A stretch of DNA of 64,000 nt. Source: Gymnogyps californianus (taxonomy: Eukaryota > Chordata > Aves > Accipitriformes > Cathartidae). The stretch is from assembly GCF_018139145.2 (NCBI RefSeq), contig NC_059471.1, positions 204,619,494-204,683,493 of the forward strand, in the 5' to 3' direction. Below the pieces are notes generated by a model. That model did not search any database and was not told where the DNA came from. It saw nothing but the letters and a program-made list of their open reading frames with translations. Within the stretch, counting starts at the first letter, position 1. Each line of letters opens with the position of its first letter. Positions 13,901 to 28,900 of the stretch are shown one piece after another. The translations under genes and the position numbers were made by a program.

Positions 13901-16900
13901 CTGTAGCTGGCAGGTAGCTCTTTATACAGCAGCTCTTACCAGCAAAGGAGCTGACCTTGGGCTCAGCCAGCTGAACTCTTATTTTAGCCAGCTAAACTCG
14001 TGGGAGGCAGATGTACTCTGGGCCCTCACACTCAGCAGTCTTTGGGCTGCATCTTGAATACTCTGTCCAGTTTTGCCCCCCTCCAGTACAAGACGCACAT
14101 CAATAAACAGGAACAAGTTCACCAGAGAGGTATCAAAATGGTCAGAGGCTGGAGCACTTGCCCTGCAAGGAGAGGCTGAGGGAACTGCAGTTGTTCAAGC
14201 TGGAGAAGGGAGGCCTAAAAGCAGCCTGTCCTGTACCTGCAAGGAGATCATCAAGACTATATGATACAATGGTGGATAGTTAGAGAGTGAGAAACAATGA
14301 GTGTAAGCTGAAACGAGATGTTTATACTGGATATAAGGAAAACCTTTTTCCTTATGAGGACAGCCAGGCAGTGACACTGGTTTCCCAGAGAGGTGGTGCA
14401 GTCTCTGTCCTTGGAAGTTTCCACGACTGGACTGGTAAAGTCCTGAGCAGTCTGGCCTGGCCGCCTAGCTGACCCTGCTCTGACAGGAGGGCTTTCACTA
14501 GAGACCTCCTAAGGTCCCTTCCAGCTGGAATTATCCTGTGATTGAGTGTATTTTAAGAAAGTAGAAATATAGTAGTAAAGGCATTTCCTGTGTAAAACAG
14601 TAAGTTGAAGTGTTCTCATTTCTAATTTCCTGATCAAAAATGTTTTCTTTGGTTTTGGTATCAAAATGGTAACATTTTCATTGTGGTATAAAGTAAGCAA
14701 AAGAAAAAATGAGAACTAAAAAGTTAAAATCAGCCAAAATATAAAAAAACTCAGCAATTTTGTTTGAAAAAAGATAAGAGGTTAATACATTTTATTCCTG
14801 CAGAGATAGTTGATCGAATTTTTTTAAAAATTGGTTTTAGAAAGTGAAATTCACAGAAGAGCTGAGGTGGGCGAGGACTTCTGGTCTAGGCCAACCCTCC
14901 TGCTCAAGCAGGGTCACCTAGAGCAGGTTGCTCAGGACCATGCCCAGTTGGGTTTGAGTATCTCCAAGGATGGAGACTCCACAACCTGCCTTGGGCAATA
15001 AGTTGTAGTGTTTAACAGCCCTCGGGTAAAAAAGTTTTTTTCCTATGTTTAAATATAATTTCCTGTATTACAGTTGGTGCCCATTGCCAAGTTACTCTAC
15101 TCATGTTCTAGACCATAAGGCTGTTTATATTAGAGTAGTTTAGTGTGGCATTTAAGATGCGGAACTCTTGTTATGACTTTGCACCTCTGTGAGAGGAAGA
15201 GAAAAGGCTCTGGCTAAAGTGATTCAAAGAAAGTGGATACATTGATGCTTTAGCAGAGTCTTCTCTTTTTATGCTTTTTCAAAATGCAAATGCTAGTAAA
15301 ATATTTGTCTTCAGTAAGCAAAACACACAAAAATATACTTAAAAGTTGTTTGGTTTTATAGATTTGTAAAAACTATTGTTCTGTTATGTGCAGTTTTTTG
15401 TAGGTCATCGTGGATTATAGACTGGCTGTAGACAACAGAATAAATCTAAACCTTTAAATTTTTTCACTAGCTAGAAATTCTGTGTGCTTTTAAGAAGCCT
15501 AACTTGTCTTACTGTTGATAAACTTTGAAGAAAACTATGTGCACCTTGAGAATGCCATAAAATGTAGTCTTTCCTTTTTAATCCTTAGATTGGGCAAGGT
15601 AATTTAATAGGACAAGTAAATCTATAAATCTAGTGACAGGAAATGTGGTGTCAGATCCTCTGTTAAAGATGTTCCTATTTATTGTGCAGTTTGAACTCTT
15701 GCCATGGTAAACAGAGCTCTATGTCTATATCTTTATCTTGATCAATAAGCATGTATTCAGTGTTTTCCATAATATGTAAGTAGGCTGTATGAAAGACTAC
15801 TGTGAATTATAGTGCCTCCCCAGAGACTAAAAAGATGTGAGAATAACATCTTGTAGTACTCCAGGAAAGATCTATTGGATTGAAAAATCTTGTTTCTGTT
15901 GCAGACCAGCAATCACCTCCTTGGGCCAAAGCCATTTCCCCTGGACAGATTGTTAGCAATATTATATAGTATTGTGGACAACAGAGTTGCTCCAACTGCA
16001 AATATATTTTCCCAGGTGAGTGTGTACTTACTTTATTTCCTTTTTACTGTCTGGAATTTTTGAAAAGGTTTTACATTGTTTTTTGTAAGTCATCATTCTA
16101 ATTAAATGTAATGAGAAAATAACCACAACAGTAATTTAAGTTGAAGGCTTAGAGTAATATTTATCTGTATTACTAGCTCTGAATTCAAGACTTTATCTGT
16201 GTAATGGTCTGAAACCTTCTAATAGTGAACTTTTTCCTGATCCTGGACTGTGATCTGTGTTGATTAGTTCCTTGGCTTCTCATTGAACTCTGTTAGCCTG
16301 TTTTGCATTTCAAGTTAAGTGTATAAATGTTCACTGTCCTATGGCCAAAATTAGTCACCTTGTAATGCATGTTACAAAAATGTAGTGGCGAAGAAGGAGC
16401 AGAGGGAAGAATAAGGTATTTGCAGGTGAAAGGTGTTTGCTGTGATACATGTATCTTATGTTTAGTGTTTTTCATTTGGACCAACTTTAAGAGTCTTGTA
16501 GAGGAGAGTCAGTATCCCGTTTCACTAGATGGCAGCGTAACTATAGAATTGAGTGGAATTAAGTAAGTCTGGAGGTTTCTCTAGAGCTCTGGGTTTGTCA
16601 AGTGTAAACACCTATTCTGTATAAGTAAGGAGTTTTCTATTGTCAACTTGATTCTTAGATCTTTCATGTCCACCTTAGAAGATCTCAGTTTCTTTCCTGC
16701 TTTCCAGTTGTGCTTAACTTTTACTTACAGAAATATTTTCTACCTTTCCTTCTTACGTCTCAAATTTAGCCAAGGATTATTTAAATCTGATGTCTGTATT
16801 CATGTAAAGTTCTGGGAAACATATGCTCAAGATACCTAAACAATTTTGCTACTGCTTTAATCATCGCTGTTCAGTGTTCACACAAACGTTTGGCAAAATT

Positions 16901-19900
16901 CATCTCCCAGCTTTGTAGAATAACCAACCATAAATATACATGTTGTAAAATCAGGCAATAGAGAAGCTAGAGAATTGTAGTACTTTATTCAGTGTTATGT
17001 GAATATCTTTGTTAACAGTGGTGGGGACCCAGGTGCTTTACAGATGCAGTAGGCAACTTACACCTTCACATAATGTTTTCTCTCAAGCTCCTTTAGTTAA
17101 AGGTTATTATATGAGCTGAGGCATGAGAAATTATTAGACAACCACCTCAAAAATCTGTTAAGACAAGCATTTACTTTTTTGTAACTGAATGAGTGATTTT
17201 TCAGCTTACAGTCTGTACCCCTTGAGAGGTCAATGGATTAGCTTTCAGAGGTGTTCACGAAGTGGCTGAAAAAGTCAAATTTAGACACGTTTATGCATCC
17301 TACACTTGTTTCTTGCCTTTCTTCTGTCATCTCACGGTACCTCAGGAATTCACTGTGCTTTCAGAAGGAACCTTAACTATGTGAGTATTTCAAAGCTACA
17401 TGAAGTTTCCTATGGGCAAATGCCGTATGAAGGGACACCAAAGGTTGTTGAAGCAGGCAGTTTCTGACCAGACTTTGGATGATGGCTGCAGCATTGTAGC
17501 TACTTATAGCAACTTTGGAGTACAAAGAACACAGGGACCTTAGTGTTCATAAAAAATGCATAAATTTGGCCAGCTATATCTGTTCACTTTTTTTTTTTTC
17601 TGGCTAGTGTCAGATGTAGCCTGAGATAATTGCTTTTTTATGAATGTTGTGTTGATTCTTTAATTCGCTATACTCTGAAGTCTCTTGATCAAGTCTGTCA
17701 GTCAAGGTGTTGGTCACACCCCTTTCCTTACAGGATGCTGGTTTTGTGTTTTGCTCTAGGTAGTGCATTTTGTGATTTAAGACACGAAGTGTTGAAGCTG
17801 AAACTCAGAATACTGAGGCAGAAGGCGGTTGTCTTGTTTAATGATGTTAGTTTATCAACAATGATTGATCTAGGTTTAGTTCAGTAAGAAATGGAGTCTT
17901 ATGAGACTGTTATAGAAACTCAGAAGAAAGTAAGATACAATCCAAGTAAAGTTCAGATTGGTTTCATTTGTGCTCTAAGTCTACTGATGATCCACCACAT
18001 AGGTACTTCTTGTTTTAAGCCTTTCTTTCTCTCTGCCTTTCTTTCTTTCTCTCTGCCCGCTTTTCTTCAAGCGTTTGAAGACACTGTCACTGTGATCTTT
18101 CAACAAAATTTAATTTTTAAGATGGAAAGAGTGCGATCTTTAAGGCACAAGATGAAGGAACAGGCAAGAAGCAAAACAATTGACTGTCCAACTGCAACTA
18201 TGAAATTTAGAGCTTTGCCTGAACTTTGCCAGTCTCAAGGAGCAAATTTCAGTTTAATTCATTCAAGTAATGTGAAAGGGAATGATGATAAGACTGGGAG
18301 CACTACGTAGTAAAATTTGTGTGTAGGGTGTTAGCTGTATATTCTCTTATTTTTGGCTATCAAAACCATCTTGGTATACTTACAATGTGAATGTATTATA
18401 TAACAGAGTTTTACAGTGTATTTTCAAAATAAATATATCTGCATATTTAACATGCATTCCAGATGAGAGAACAAATGTCATTATTTCAATGCACAGTTAA
18501 GTAGTACTGAAGACATAGTTTGTACATGGAGTGTAATTCCCCCTTAGCCTAAATTGCAGAACGAAAAAATTCGGATAAATGCTTCATCGAAATTTAGAGT
18601 GTACGCTAGATGGCAGTGTTATCAAAGAATAGCTGTAATTATTTTTCTGAATATGTGCAGATTAAGCTTTGAAGATACAAAAAGCTTGTATTAAATCTTA
18701 ATTGGGTTAGGGCAAAGAAGTTGAAATTAAATCTGTTTATACAAAACCAAAATTTTATAAATTATTTTTAATATCTATAATTATGAAAACAAAGTTTACA
18801 TTAAATTTTAATTAAAAGTTATTGAAATGTCTAATGTAAAGTAACATAAAATACAACAGAATTTAAAATATATTTTGGGAGTAGTTTAATCTAGGCATAA
18901 TATTTAATTGCATTTTTTTTTCTTGAATAGTTTAAAACAATTTATATTCCACTGATTTTTGCCATTAGTTATTCTGTAAATATATTTTTCAAATAAAGTA
19001 AATATTTAGGAGCTGGGTTATCCTTAGCAGTATCGATACATTTTACTGTTAGATACCACAAGCTTTTATTTTCTTGTTTGTGTGTACAGCATGGAAATCA
19101 TTCTTGAATTGTGCAGAAGTTTAAAATGTTTTAAATCAAATATTTGGCTTCTTAACTGATTCAACATTAATTTTATGTGCTTTTTAATTTGTAAACTGAA
19201 AGGCTGCACATGAACGAAATACTTATTAATTCTCCCCATGTACTGTCAGAAAATAGCATGCCTTGGCTTTAAAGTTGATCAACAATCTCAGTCAAGATTC
19301 AAGAAGGACTAGCAGCTGCTTTAAGATCTGTCATGTTGCTGATTTCATATTTCTTATTGCTTCTTGTTTCTGTGCATAATTTCTATTCACATGAAAATTC
19401 TGGTTATTAGCTTTTCAAAAATGAAACTTTTATGCTAATAAGCAGCAAAATTTCAATTTTCTGCTTAATGCTAGGTTTTATTGAAAATGTTTTATTTTTG
19501 CTAAATAGAATTTCAACTTAAAATTTGAATCTTAATCTAACTTTTGCCTTTTAATGCTAATTAGTCCTTAAAATGGTCTCATACTTTTTTCAAACAAAAA
19601 GTTAACATGTTCTTTTCAGAAGTGTGATCTTTGCAATTGATATGAGACTAAGTTTTTCCTGCTGTAACTTCTTGTTGTAATTGGGTTACATGAGAAAGAA
19701 TTGGGCTCATTCATTTTGGTTTTCCTCTAACTAGTACAGGGGAGTAGCACCAGGGAAAAAAACCAAACATGCAAATTTCCACTTCTGCAAATGAAAATTG
19801 TTTCAGTTACCCCCTTAAAAGTTGAAATTTCTCTCGTTTTTGTGCTATTTTACATTAAATTTTCACACATCTCATGAGGTTGATTGAGAGGAAGTTAAAG

Positions 19901-22900
19901 TAAGATTTTTTTTTTTTTTTTATTTTAGACTATTGATGTCAGTACATATGTGAATATAGGTCTATATTCACTTGAGAAGTTTTCAGTGCTCCTTTTCCTC
20001 CAGAATATTCACTGTTTTTCTTAGTAGTTCTAATTTGTCATGATACTGGTTTTTAACACATTGTATGTTACTGTAATATGTCACTGAATTTGTTTGAATT
20101 TATTTGCTTGGTTTTTAAACCAAGAGATAACAGAGGTTAAAGCACTGTTGATTTCTGCAACCATTTCAGAGGACAAGATCTTTAAATGTTTTTCTTCAGA
20201 TGCACTTTTGTGTAATAATTTAACAGATTGAAGATGATATTGCCACCACCACTGGGCAGTTACGTTCTGTGCCTGGGACAGAACTTGCACAGTTGATGTT
20301 CTGGTTGGATATATGGCTAGGTCGAGCACGTAGCTGAAGTATTTTAAAAGATAAAACATTATTTTTAATGGTGAAAAAATGCAAATGTACTTTCATACAA
20401 TGCTAAAAACAGTGCAAGTATGGGGTATGCAATCTGCATCCTACAACAACAGATAAGTCAGAGGGTTTCCTTACCTAGGTACAGCAGTTGATGCTTTTTC
20501 AGGCTTAGGGAACAACCAGGAGTATGATTTGTGTGTCCACGTGGACCCACTGTGCAGAATATGAAATGTGCATTGTGTCCAAGGGGAATTATTACAGAAT
20601 GGAGGGATACAAAGAAACTTTATAATGCTTACCGCAAGTGCATTTTGCAAAGATTCCAAGAGTCTACTCAGTTCTGGTTTGTAGAAGAGTAGTATTTCAT
20701 TTTAGGTTTCCCACATTTAGACAGAAATATAACATTATTCTCTTTACAAAAATGTGCCTTACTATAGGACACATGAGTGAATTTATGCACAAAATGTTGT
20801 GCAAGAATTATCAGCACCGATTTAAATTAAATCAGCTCATTTTACATTGAAGGGGACAAGGGCTGCTAATTTCATATCACAACCAGTAAGCAAGTAGGTA
20901 TTTTTATTGTTATAGTTATGGTTTACCATTATGGTTTACAAGCCAAAATTAACCAATACTTTTTCCTCTACCAAAATTATTTTTCAATTACTTCTTCAAA
21001 TCAATTCAGTTCTCCTGACCATTTTTCATTTTCTAGACATTTTATCTTGCTTCTGCTTTCAAGTGAAATATGCTTTTCATAAAGAATATTGACTAGATCT
21101 ACTTGTAGTTTTGAGCTACAATGTTACCTATATTAGGTAAAATGGAATTAAACCTTTTGTCTTGCATACTTTTGTATATTTTATTCCTGTTAATACATCC
21201 CTGAATGTTTGGAAAGACATCTGTCAGAGGTGTGATAACTTCTCAGAATATACTAATAGCTGAAAGTTGCTGAATAGGTAACTGATCAGTAACTTCAGTT
21301 CCATTTGCATTTTCACTCTAATGCATTAAAGTTAGACTGTTAGGTCATCTTAAAGTTTGGTCTCGTATTTACATTCAGAATCAGGTTTGGTTTTTCTGTT
21401 ACTCATTGTATTCAGCGAATATTTTCAGGTAGTTGTATAGTTAGAATTCACTTCTGATTATAGCGCATTTGGAAACATGTCTATAAAAGCTGTATCTCTG
21501 TGGGTATATGGTGACACATCAGGTATCTTACACGTCATAGTCTACATCTCATTTATTAGACATTTCTTATCTGTTTGATACTGGATCTAAGAAAAGCATC
21601 TGAATTTCCCCAAGAGTACCACAAATTCCTAAAACTAATGTAGTTATAAATGTGTAAGAATTTGGAATGAAGGTTAACAAAATTTTCCAATCTGGCAAAA
21701 CAATAAACAGCATTGGAGATTGTTGGCCACAGAGCAAGAGCTTTTTATCTGAAGTTAGAATAAGTCTGCAGATACGAGATTTAGCGTAGTGTGTTAAGTG
21801 CCAGTATGGTATGAGTCTACGAGAAATACACAAAACTGCTGATGTACATAGCATGCTTCCAGCTGGAGGGAGCCAGAGGAATGTAATTTCCTTTAATCAA
21901 AGGGGGAAAAAAAAAAGTACACTTTCCTGGAGCGTAAAAATCTGAGAGGTTTATTTTCTTTTTGTCTTGCTTTCTTGTCTGCCTTACATGGATAGATTAA
22001 GGAATAGCTAGTATTATATATGTAAACTGGAACAGCATGTGGCAATTTACCTGCAAGATTTCTTTGTCCCTGTTGTGTTAGAAGCATACTTTATATCTTG
22101 CCTTTTCAGATGAGAATTTGATATTTAAACTGCCCTTTTTTGCAAATTGCCCACTATGGTAAAATTCTGATTGCAAGAGTGGAAAGATGTCTGGTTTTGT
22201 TATCTACTTATTTGGTGAAGGGTTTGCTTTTATTATGACATAGCCTTTCGGGACACCAGATACCCACATCAAAATTGTAGTACTGACTCTGTTAGTGCAT
22301 TATGTTAGATCCCCTTGATGTAGCAACTTTAATAAAGAGGAATGCTGTCAACTGAACAGTGTTTTCAAATGGAAAACACTGTAATTGCTTCTACAAGCTC
22401 AGATTGTGTTAATGTTTGAAAATACTAAGTTTTCCATTCTACACTTGACAGCTCTTGGCAGAATGAGAATTATTCATTTTTGCTAGATCAGCTGTTCCTG
22501 TATTGTGTTCCAACTTTCCTTGCTGTTGCAGGGACTGCTCATAGGAACACTTTACAACTGGCCTGACTAGCGTGTTTAACATTAATAGAATACTCTCCAT
22601 TGAAAAGTGAGTTTCCAGAGAAAAAAGTCTGGTTAAAAATTTGTGTTGTGCTCCGCTATTCCCTAAGAGGCCTTATTACAAAGCAGAACGAAGATGAGTG
22701 GGAGCCTCTTTTATTTTAGACTGTGTGAAAAATACAGAACATGCTCTTGTACTCGTTATATGTCTGTAAATAGAATTTTTTTTTTTTGTGATTAGTCTTT
22801 TTGAAAACAAGTAAAATGCTGGAAAAATGAAAGTTCCTGCTGATTCTGCTTTTTCTTCTCTGAAACCACTTTTCTTTGTTTCCCCTTTACTGTGAAAGTT

Positions 22901-25900
22901 CTGAAGTGTTGTGCTTGTCTTTTTTCTGGATAAGCAGGTAGAGTGAGTGCTAAAATTTTACCTGAAATAATTGAGAAGTTTGTAGCAAATGTTAGCTACG
23001 TAAGTGTGTGGGATGACATCTTGGTAGAATATATTTCTGTCCTGTTCTCAGATGAGCTTAGCATTCAAAATTTCATGATTGAAGTTCGTATTGCAGTGAG
23101 ATTTCTTGTTTTCTTGTTGAATGTTTAAAAAACAAAAAAAGGTTTTTAATCTCATAGATAATATTGTAAGCTGATTCAAGACATAATTACAGTATAGCAT
23201 GCATCTGAATTTGGAGAATGTCTTACTTTGCTTTATACACCCATTAGGCAGTACTGAGCAGCAGTACCTCAAAATTAGGTAGAGACTCGAATAGTTGTAT
23301 ACAAAAATGTCAATATATTTGAATATTTTATATGTTGTTAAAATGTTGAATTATTGAGTATTAAGTAGTGAACATTCAGAAGTGAGATGATTGTAAAAGT
23401 TAGTGTCTCTTGGAGTTGATTGTGTCTGTAGATTTTCTTAAATTTTGTTTCTGGGATATAAACAAACATACTCTCATATATTTCCCTATTTTTATAACTT
23501 CCTGAGTTCTAGACTTAAATTACAAGAGAGGATGTCATCAGCGTCTGCTTCTGCCCTGTTGATCTAATCTGCAAATGACTGTTTGCATTTCACTGTCCTC
23601 CTCTTGCTTCAGAGGAAAGTACATGAAATTACACAGCTTAATCCAGTCTGGCCACAGGAGTTGTCATCCCCAGAATGGTCCTGCTATAATTTCTTGCAGG
23701 GGGGGAGCATTTACTTTTACAAAAAAATGGAACTAGATGGAAAAGGTCTTAAAAGCTTCTTTTTTCTTTTTTTTTTCTTTTCTTTTTTCTTCATGAAAAC
23801 TGTTAAGATTTATGGTATACCTCTCTATCTAGTCCATCAGAAGACCTTTGCTTCATAGCCTCTCAATGACAGGAATGATCGAATATAAACTGGAAACTCT
23901 GGGGTTATCTCATTCTCATTACTGGTCCAAATAAATTTCCCCTCCTCTTTCAGTGTAAGTGAAGATACATAGATACATCTTGCCAGCACAGAATATTTGT
24001 TAGTCTTATATAAGGTCATATAGAACATTCATACGCAATTTGTATATCCTCTGTAGATTTATTGTCCAAATGGGTTTGTAATGCAACCTTTTGATCCTGT
24101 GACTTCATGATTGCCCATACCTAAAGGATTTTTTAAATTGTTAGAACAGCTTACTTAGAGGTTGGCAAATTTGTAGCTGCATTTTTTTTATAAGTTTATA
24201 TTATTACTGTTGTATTTGATCCTAATGCTTATATTCTTTTATAGGTGTGTTATGCATCAGACACACTTTATTTTGCTGAATCTGTCTATTGATTTGAAAG
24301 CGCAGTAAACTATTGATCAGTACTTGGTTGATTTTCAGTAGGTTTGGGAAGATTGTGATAAGAGGTAATAAATAACTTATTTTCTCATTTTCTGTTATTG
24401 GTCACTGGACTAATCCGGCAGAAATTCATGAGCTGAAATGGGAACTTAATGTGATGCACAGCATGGTGACATAGGTTAGCACTTTAGCACTGACTATGGC
24501 AGCTTGAGAGAGCCTGCTGTTAAGCAAAAGGAAAGGAGAAAGCATTACTTACTTTTAACTAAATAGCAGACTATTTTTTTTTTTAAGTCTCAGCATGGCT
24601 GTGAATAAAAATATTCTTAGTTCAAGTAGTACTTTCTAATTAAAATTGTGAAGAAACTAATAGACTTGATTCCTTCCAATTTTACTTGATACAGAAAAGA
24701 TCTTTTAGAAAAACTAATTATGTTTGAGCTATGTTATGTTGTTTGACCTAGTTTGAATTTGTTTTCATTTTTGGGGGTATACTGTTAATACAGTTTTACA
24801 ATCTCTTGGGAGGCTTTCTTAATCAAATTCTATTCTGTTCTATTTGAATTCTTCCTTTTCAGTAATTTAAGGTAGAAAACTTCCCTTATTTCTGCGAAGA
24901 GCTTCTGGTAATAGTGCCCAGCTTGGCACTTAATCTATGTCTTAAAAACATTTAATGTATTTAAGAAGACAAATTGTTGTGAATTATTGAAAACCAGTTT
25001 TATGGAAGAAGTTTTGGTTATGACAAGGGAAAGGCTATTGAGAGGGAGGGAGCGAGGACTTCAGATGAGATTATCAGGAAGAGAAAGGGAATTCCTAAAT
25101 TTGTTCTGTCTTTTATCTAGAAATATTGACTCATTTCAAAACTTTCTTGCTATTTAATCTTAGTTTTTTATTTCAGTAGCATCTCTCTAAGAATTTGGAG
25201 ACTCATATAAAGCAGTAAGTAGCTATATGTTAAGGCTTTCTAAAGTTGATTTACAATAAATTTGTACTTCTCAAATATAATCAAATAAAAAATGTGATTT
25301 TGAGGTAGGTATGCAAGTTTGCTACAGTAGTGATGAAGAGTTTTATATACTCTGTGAATCTGTTAACAACTTTCACAAACAATTCTTGTGGCCCTGTGAA
25401 CTTAATGTTATATATTCCTTTGTGCCCTTCACAGGTCTTAGATCGCGTGCTATATAACATAGGGAATGTGTTGCATCAACCAACAGTTTCTTTAACTTCT
25501 GTTCTCTCAGCGCATTATTTGTAAACAGTATTTGAAGCTTAAAATTTTAACTTATCTCTGAAAATGTGTTAGTGTATAAAAGAAGTAAATATGAATACAT
25601 GAAAGACGAAACAGTTTCTCTCCTTCCAAACTCTGTCCTTTCCATCCCTTTCTTTACATACTTATTTAGAAATTGGTTTCATGTACTTAATGGAAGGAGC
25701 ATCATTTACTACTCCAGGAACAAATTCACACTGTGTTCACATCAAGCAGTTGCAGCTGAAGCTTGTTTGTGATTTGCCTTCCAGATTAAAAAAAAAAAAT
25801 TCTTCACTGTGGTACATGAACTCCTATTGTTTGGAGATAAATAATCGGCTCATCCCCTCTTTAGGGAAGAACAAAGAACATAATAGTACATCTGGTTCAT

Positions 25901-28900
25901 CTGTTAAGACAGCAAAGATTAATTAAGCAAGTACTGCACAACCTCTCTTGATAAAATATATATCTAAAAACAGCCTGTATATAATAAGTTTTTTAATCAC
26001 TTTGCTTTAACCGTTCACTGTATGCACATAATCTTTTCCAGAATCACCAGCTATTCATAGAAATAAGTTAGGACACAATACTAAGATAAGGTAAATCAGA
26101 GAATTAGGGTAGAGTTCATTAGTTCTCTTGCAAATCTCTTGATTTAAGATGCTATGACTAGGAAGATAGATGACTAGAAAGAACCTGTTGAGCCCCCAGG
26201 TGACATCGTTAACACTCTTCGTAAATTTTATCTGTCTCTTTCTTAAAAATAACTTGGCTGGTTTCTCTGACAACTTGGATCACAACCTGTTTGGGGGAAT
26301 GAACCATCTCTTTATTGAGCATTTGTATAGAATCTGGTTCAGTGAAATACAATTTCACAACTAGAACTAGCCCTTGTGGTCAAATAGTTACATTGAGTGT
26401 CCCCGTTTCTTCACTTCCCTGGTGACTAGAACTGAGGTCTAATTCCAGGTTTAAGACTACTCAAGGCCAATTTTACCTACTTTACTTTTTGCTGCCATTG
26501 TCTTTTAGCCTCAATAGCCTTCCTTGTTCCGGGATGGTTACTTCAGCAGGGTTGTAAGGACACAGATATCCTGTCAAGATCTTAATTTTGCAAGCCTTGA
26601 CTTATTAAATATGTCTTTTACTTCCCTGCACATACAGTAATTAATATGATTGCAACTTCAGTAATAGCACAAAAGATGGTTCAGAATCAGTGGTCAAAGA
26701 GTTGGCTATAATTTTATGTTCTTTTTACTGATATGCTGCTTGGACTAGTTCTGATGTGGTCCCTGTTCTCCTCTCCCTGCCTAACATGCTCTTACATCTC
26801 CCTATCTAGACTATGTTCTCTTTAGGTACTTACACCCCACCTGTCACTTCCATACAGGTGACTTTGCTGTATCACATGTGAAATAAATTTGTAGCATTGT
26901 ATCTGTACCAGGGACCCCTTCCAGTTTTTGATATGGTTGGAAAGTACCGAGGCTTTGTCCATGTACAGTGTTAGAGCACAAGGTAGCAAAACGGTACATT
27001 AAAGAATACGTTGGATCACTTTGGTGAACACTTGTACTGTTTCTGCTCTGCCAGCTGCAGTCAGTTTTAGCTACTGACTTTCTACTTGACATCCCTCCTC
27101 CCCCGAAGACCCTCTGCTTCCTGTGTTCATTTGATAGGGGATAGTGGGGCTTGTCACAGTATCTTGGATAAAAGAAGCAGCTGCATTACAGTTAATTTGA
27201 AAGAGAGGATTTCAAAATATGAAGCTTGTTGACAAAAGAATGCCTCTTGATAGATGAGGAATAGTTAAGAATTGACATAATCTCTCTTCTCCATCTATGG
27301 AAATGAAAACTGGAAAATATTTGGGGGGAGCAGTGCGGAAAATTGATAGTAGGGTATGAGTAAATCTCACTTATTAAAAGTTTGTATTATTAGTAAACAT
27401 TGCAAATATTGCTTATTTAAAGTATGAAGAGTGACAGAATAGGCTGAAGCACATTCTATAGTAGCTCAGACTTGGAAAAGCTTGATTCAGAAAAGTATGT
27501 TTTTAGAAAAAATCCATGTGATTTGGCTAATTGACAGATGAATCTGCCATGAAGTTGATTATTATTATTATTTCAAAGGTTGAAAATGGTGCTGAATATC
27601 TGAACATGCATTAGGTGCTGCACAAGGTCTCTGTCCTTACCACCTTACGATCTAATTTCTCACATGAGGTGAAGGAGGGCATATGACAGAAGAAATAATG
27701 TGATTATTTTGCATGAGATTGGTTCCAGCTATATATAAATGTCTGCACAGTAAAAGTATATCTGAGCTAGTCACTTGGTGTGCTTTTCTGATTAATGGAG
27801 AGAAATAGGCATGCAGAGAACATCATCCCATGCACCCTGATGTAGACATGAGCATCTAAAACCACTCTGTTTATGAAAAGTTTTAAAATCTATGTTAGGT
27901 TACAGTGAACCATGTCCTGATGTACTGATTTTGCTCCATCCACTAGAAGTGGAGTCCAGATAGCCTCAGATGCAAATATTTACCTTGTAGCTATCTAAAG
28001 CTATTCTATCCTGAAGGACTAAAAAGTCTTTTCTCAGTAGTTATTCTTCATATTGACGAAAAGGTGTTTTCTCAGTAATTACTCTGAATTGCTTGTAAAA
28101 CAAACAGAAAAACCCACCATCAAATATCCCTTCTTGGATGTCATATTCCTTGTCAAAACGTTTGCAGAATAAGGGAAATAATTGATTTATATACCTTCCC
28201 ACTCGTTCCTCCTGCGGATTAAGTTGGCCAGTTATGCTGCATTGTATACTTGGGAAGAGCATGCCCAGGGTTGCATTGCGTGGCTGGCAAGCTGGTGTTG
28301 GCCTTCCCGTCTCTTTTTGCTGCTTTTGACTTATTCCTGAGAACAAGTGCTGAAACCCTGTCTTTTCAATGACAAGGTTTTCCTGGTAGAAACTTATTTT
28401 GCAGAATTCTGTGATGATGATCTGTCATTTTACATCCTTGAAATTGCAATGTGAACCATACGTCTTTGAACCATATTTCAATAACAGCAACTGCAGAACA
28501 GCTCAGTGTCTTGTGGAAAATGCTCCGAGAGTGATCTGTTTCCACATGAGAGCGCCAAATATGTCAAGAAAGGTAGGATCTTCTACCTTTGTTGTTTTGA
28601 AATATGAAGAGGCAAGGTATAACCTCTGCAAGTGGAATTCATAGAAGGATTACAAAAAAATGAAAGGCCACTCAGTTATTTAAATTTCAGGAAGTGTTTT
28701 AGAGGTAAAATTTGAAAACACGACTTAGCTTATTCAGAGTGGATTTTTGGGTACAGCTGAAGAACTGAAATTAAAATTGAAATATTTGAAGACAGATCTA
28801 GTTTGGATGAGCAGATGCTGATCTGTAAGTGTGTTTCATTAACATGTGATGGGGCAACTTTAACTTCATTCAGATGAACATCCATTACCCTGCTGTTATC

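Larger units (their letters stand above)
7921..15904 (+). other. ORC5: ORC5 intron C-D (8.0 kb)
   Basis: GT at 7921 and AG at 15903-15904. Carries a solo LTR (9066-10229) and a tail-to-tail pair of CR1 fragments (14045-14541 + and 14848-15095 -). The remaining sequence, including 10235-14044, shows no gene or RNA I can recognise. Confidence 0.85.

Noticed and set aside
20081..20659. Two minus-strand open frames (92 and 62 codons) in the same frame
   Set aside because: Considered as a decayed gene, but they are separated by a stop and over 100 bases, and nothing in them resembles a known family.
27590..27700. Faint similarity to an old amniote interspersed repeat (CACAAGGTCTCTGTCC ... TTACGATCTAA)
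   Set aside because: Only two short word matches; not enough to name a family without a profile search.
28041..28346. 101-codon minus-strand open frame
   Set aside because: No recognisable domain and intronic position; length is compatible with chance in 64 kb.
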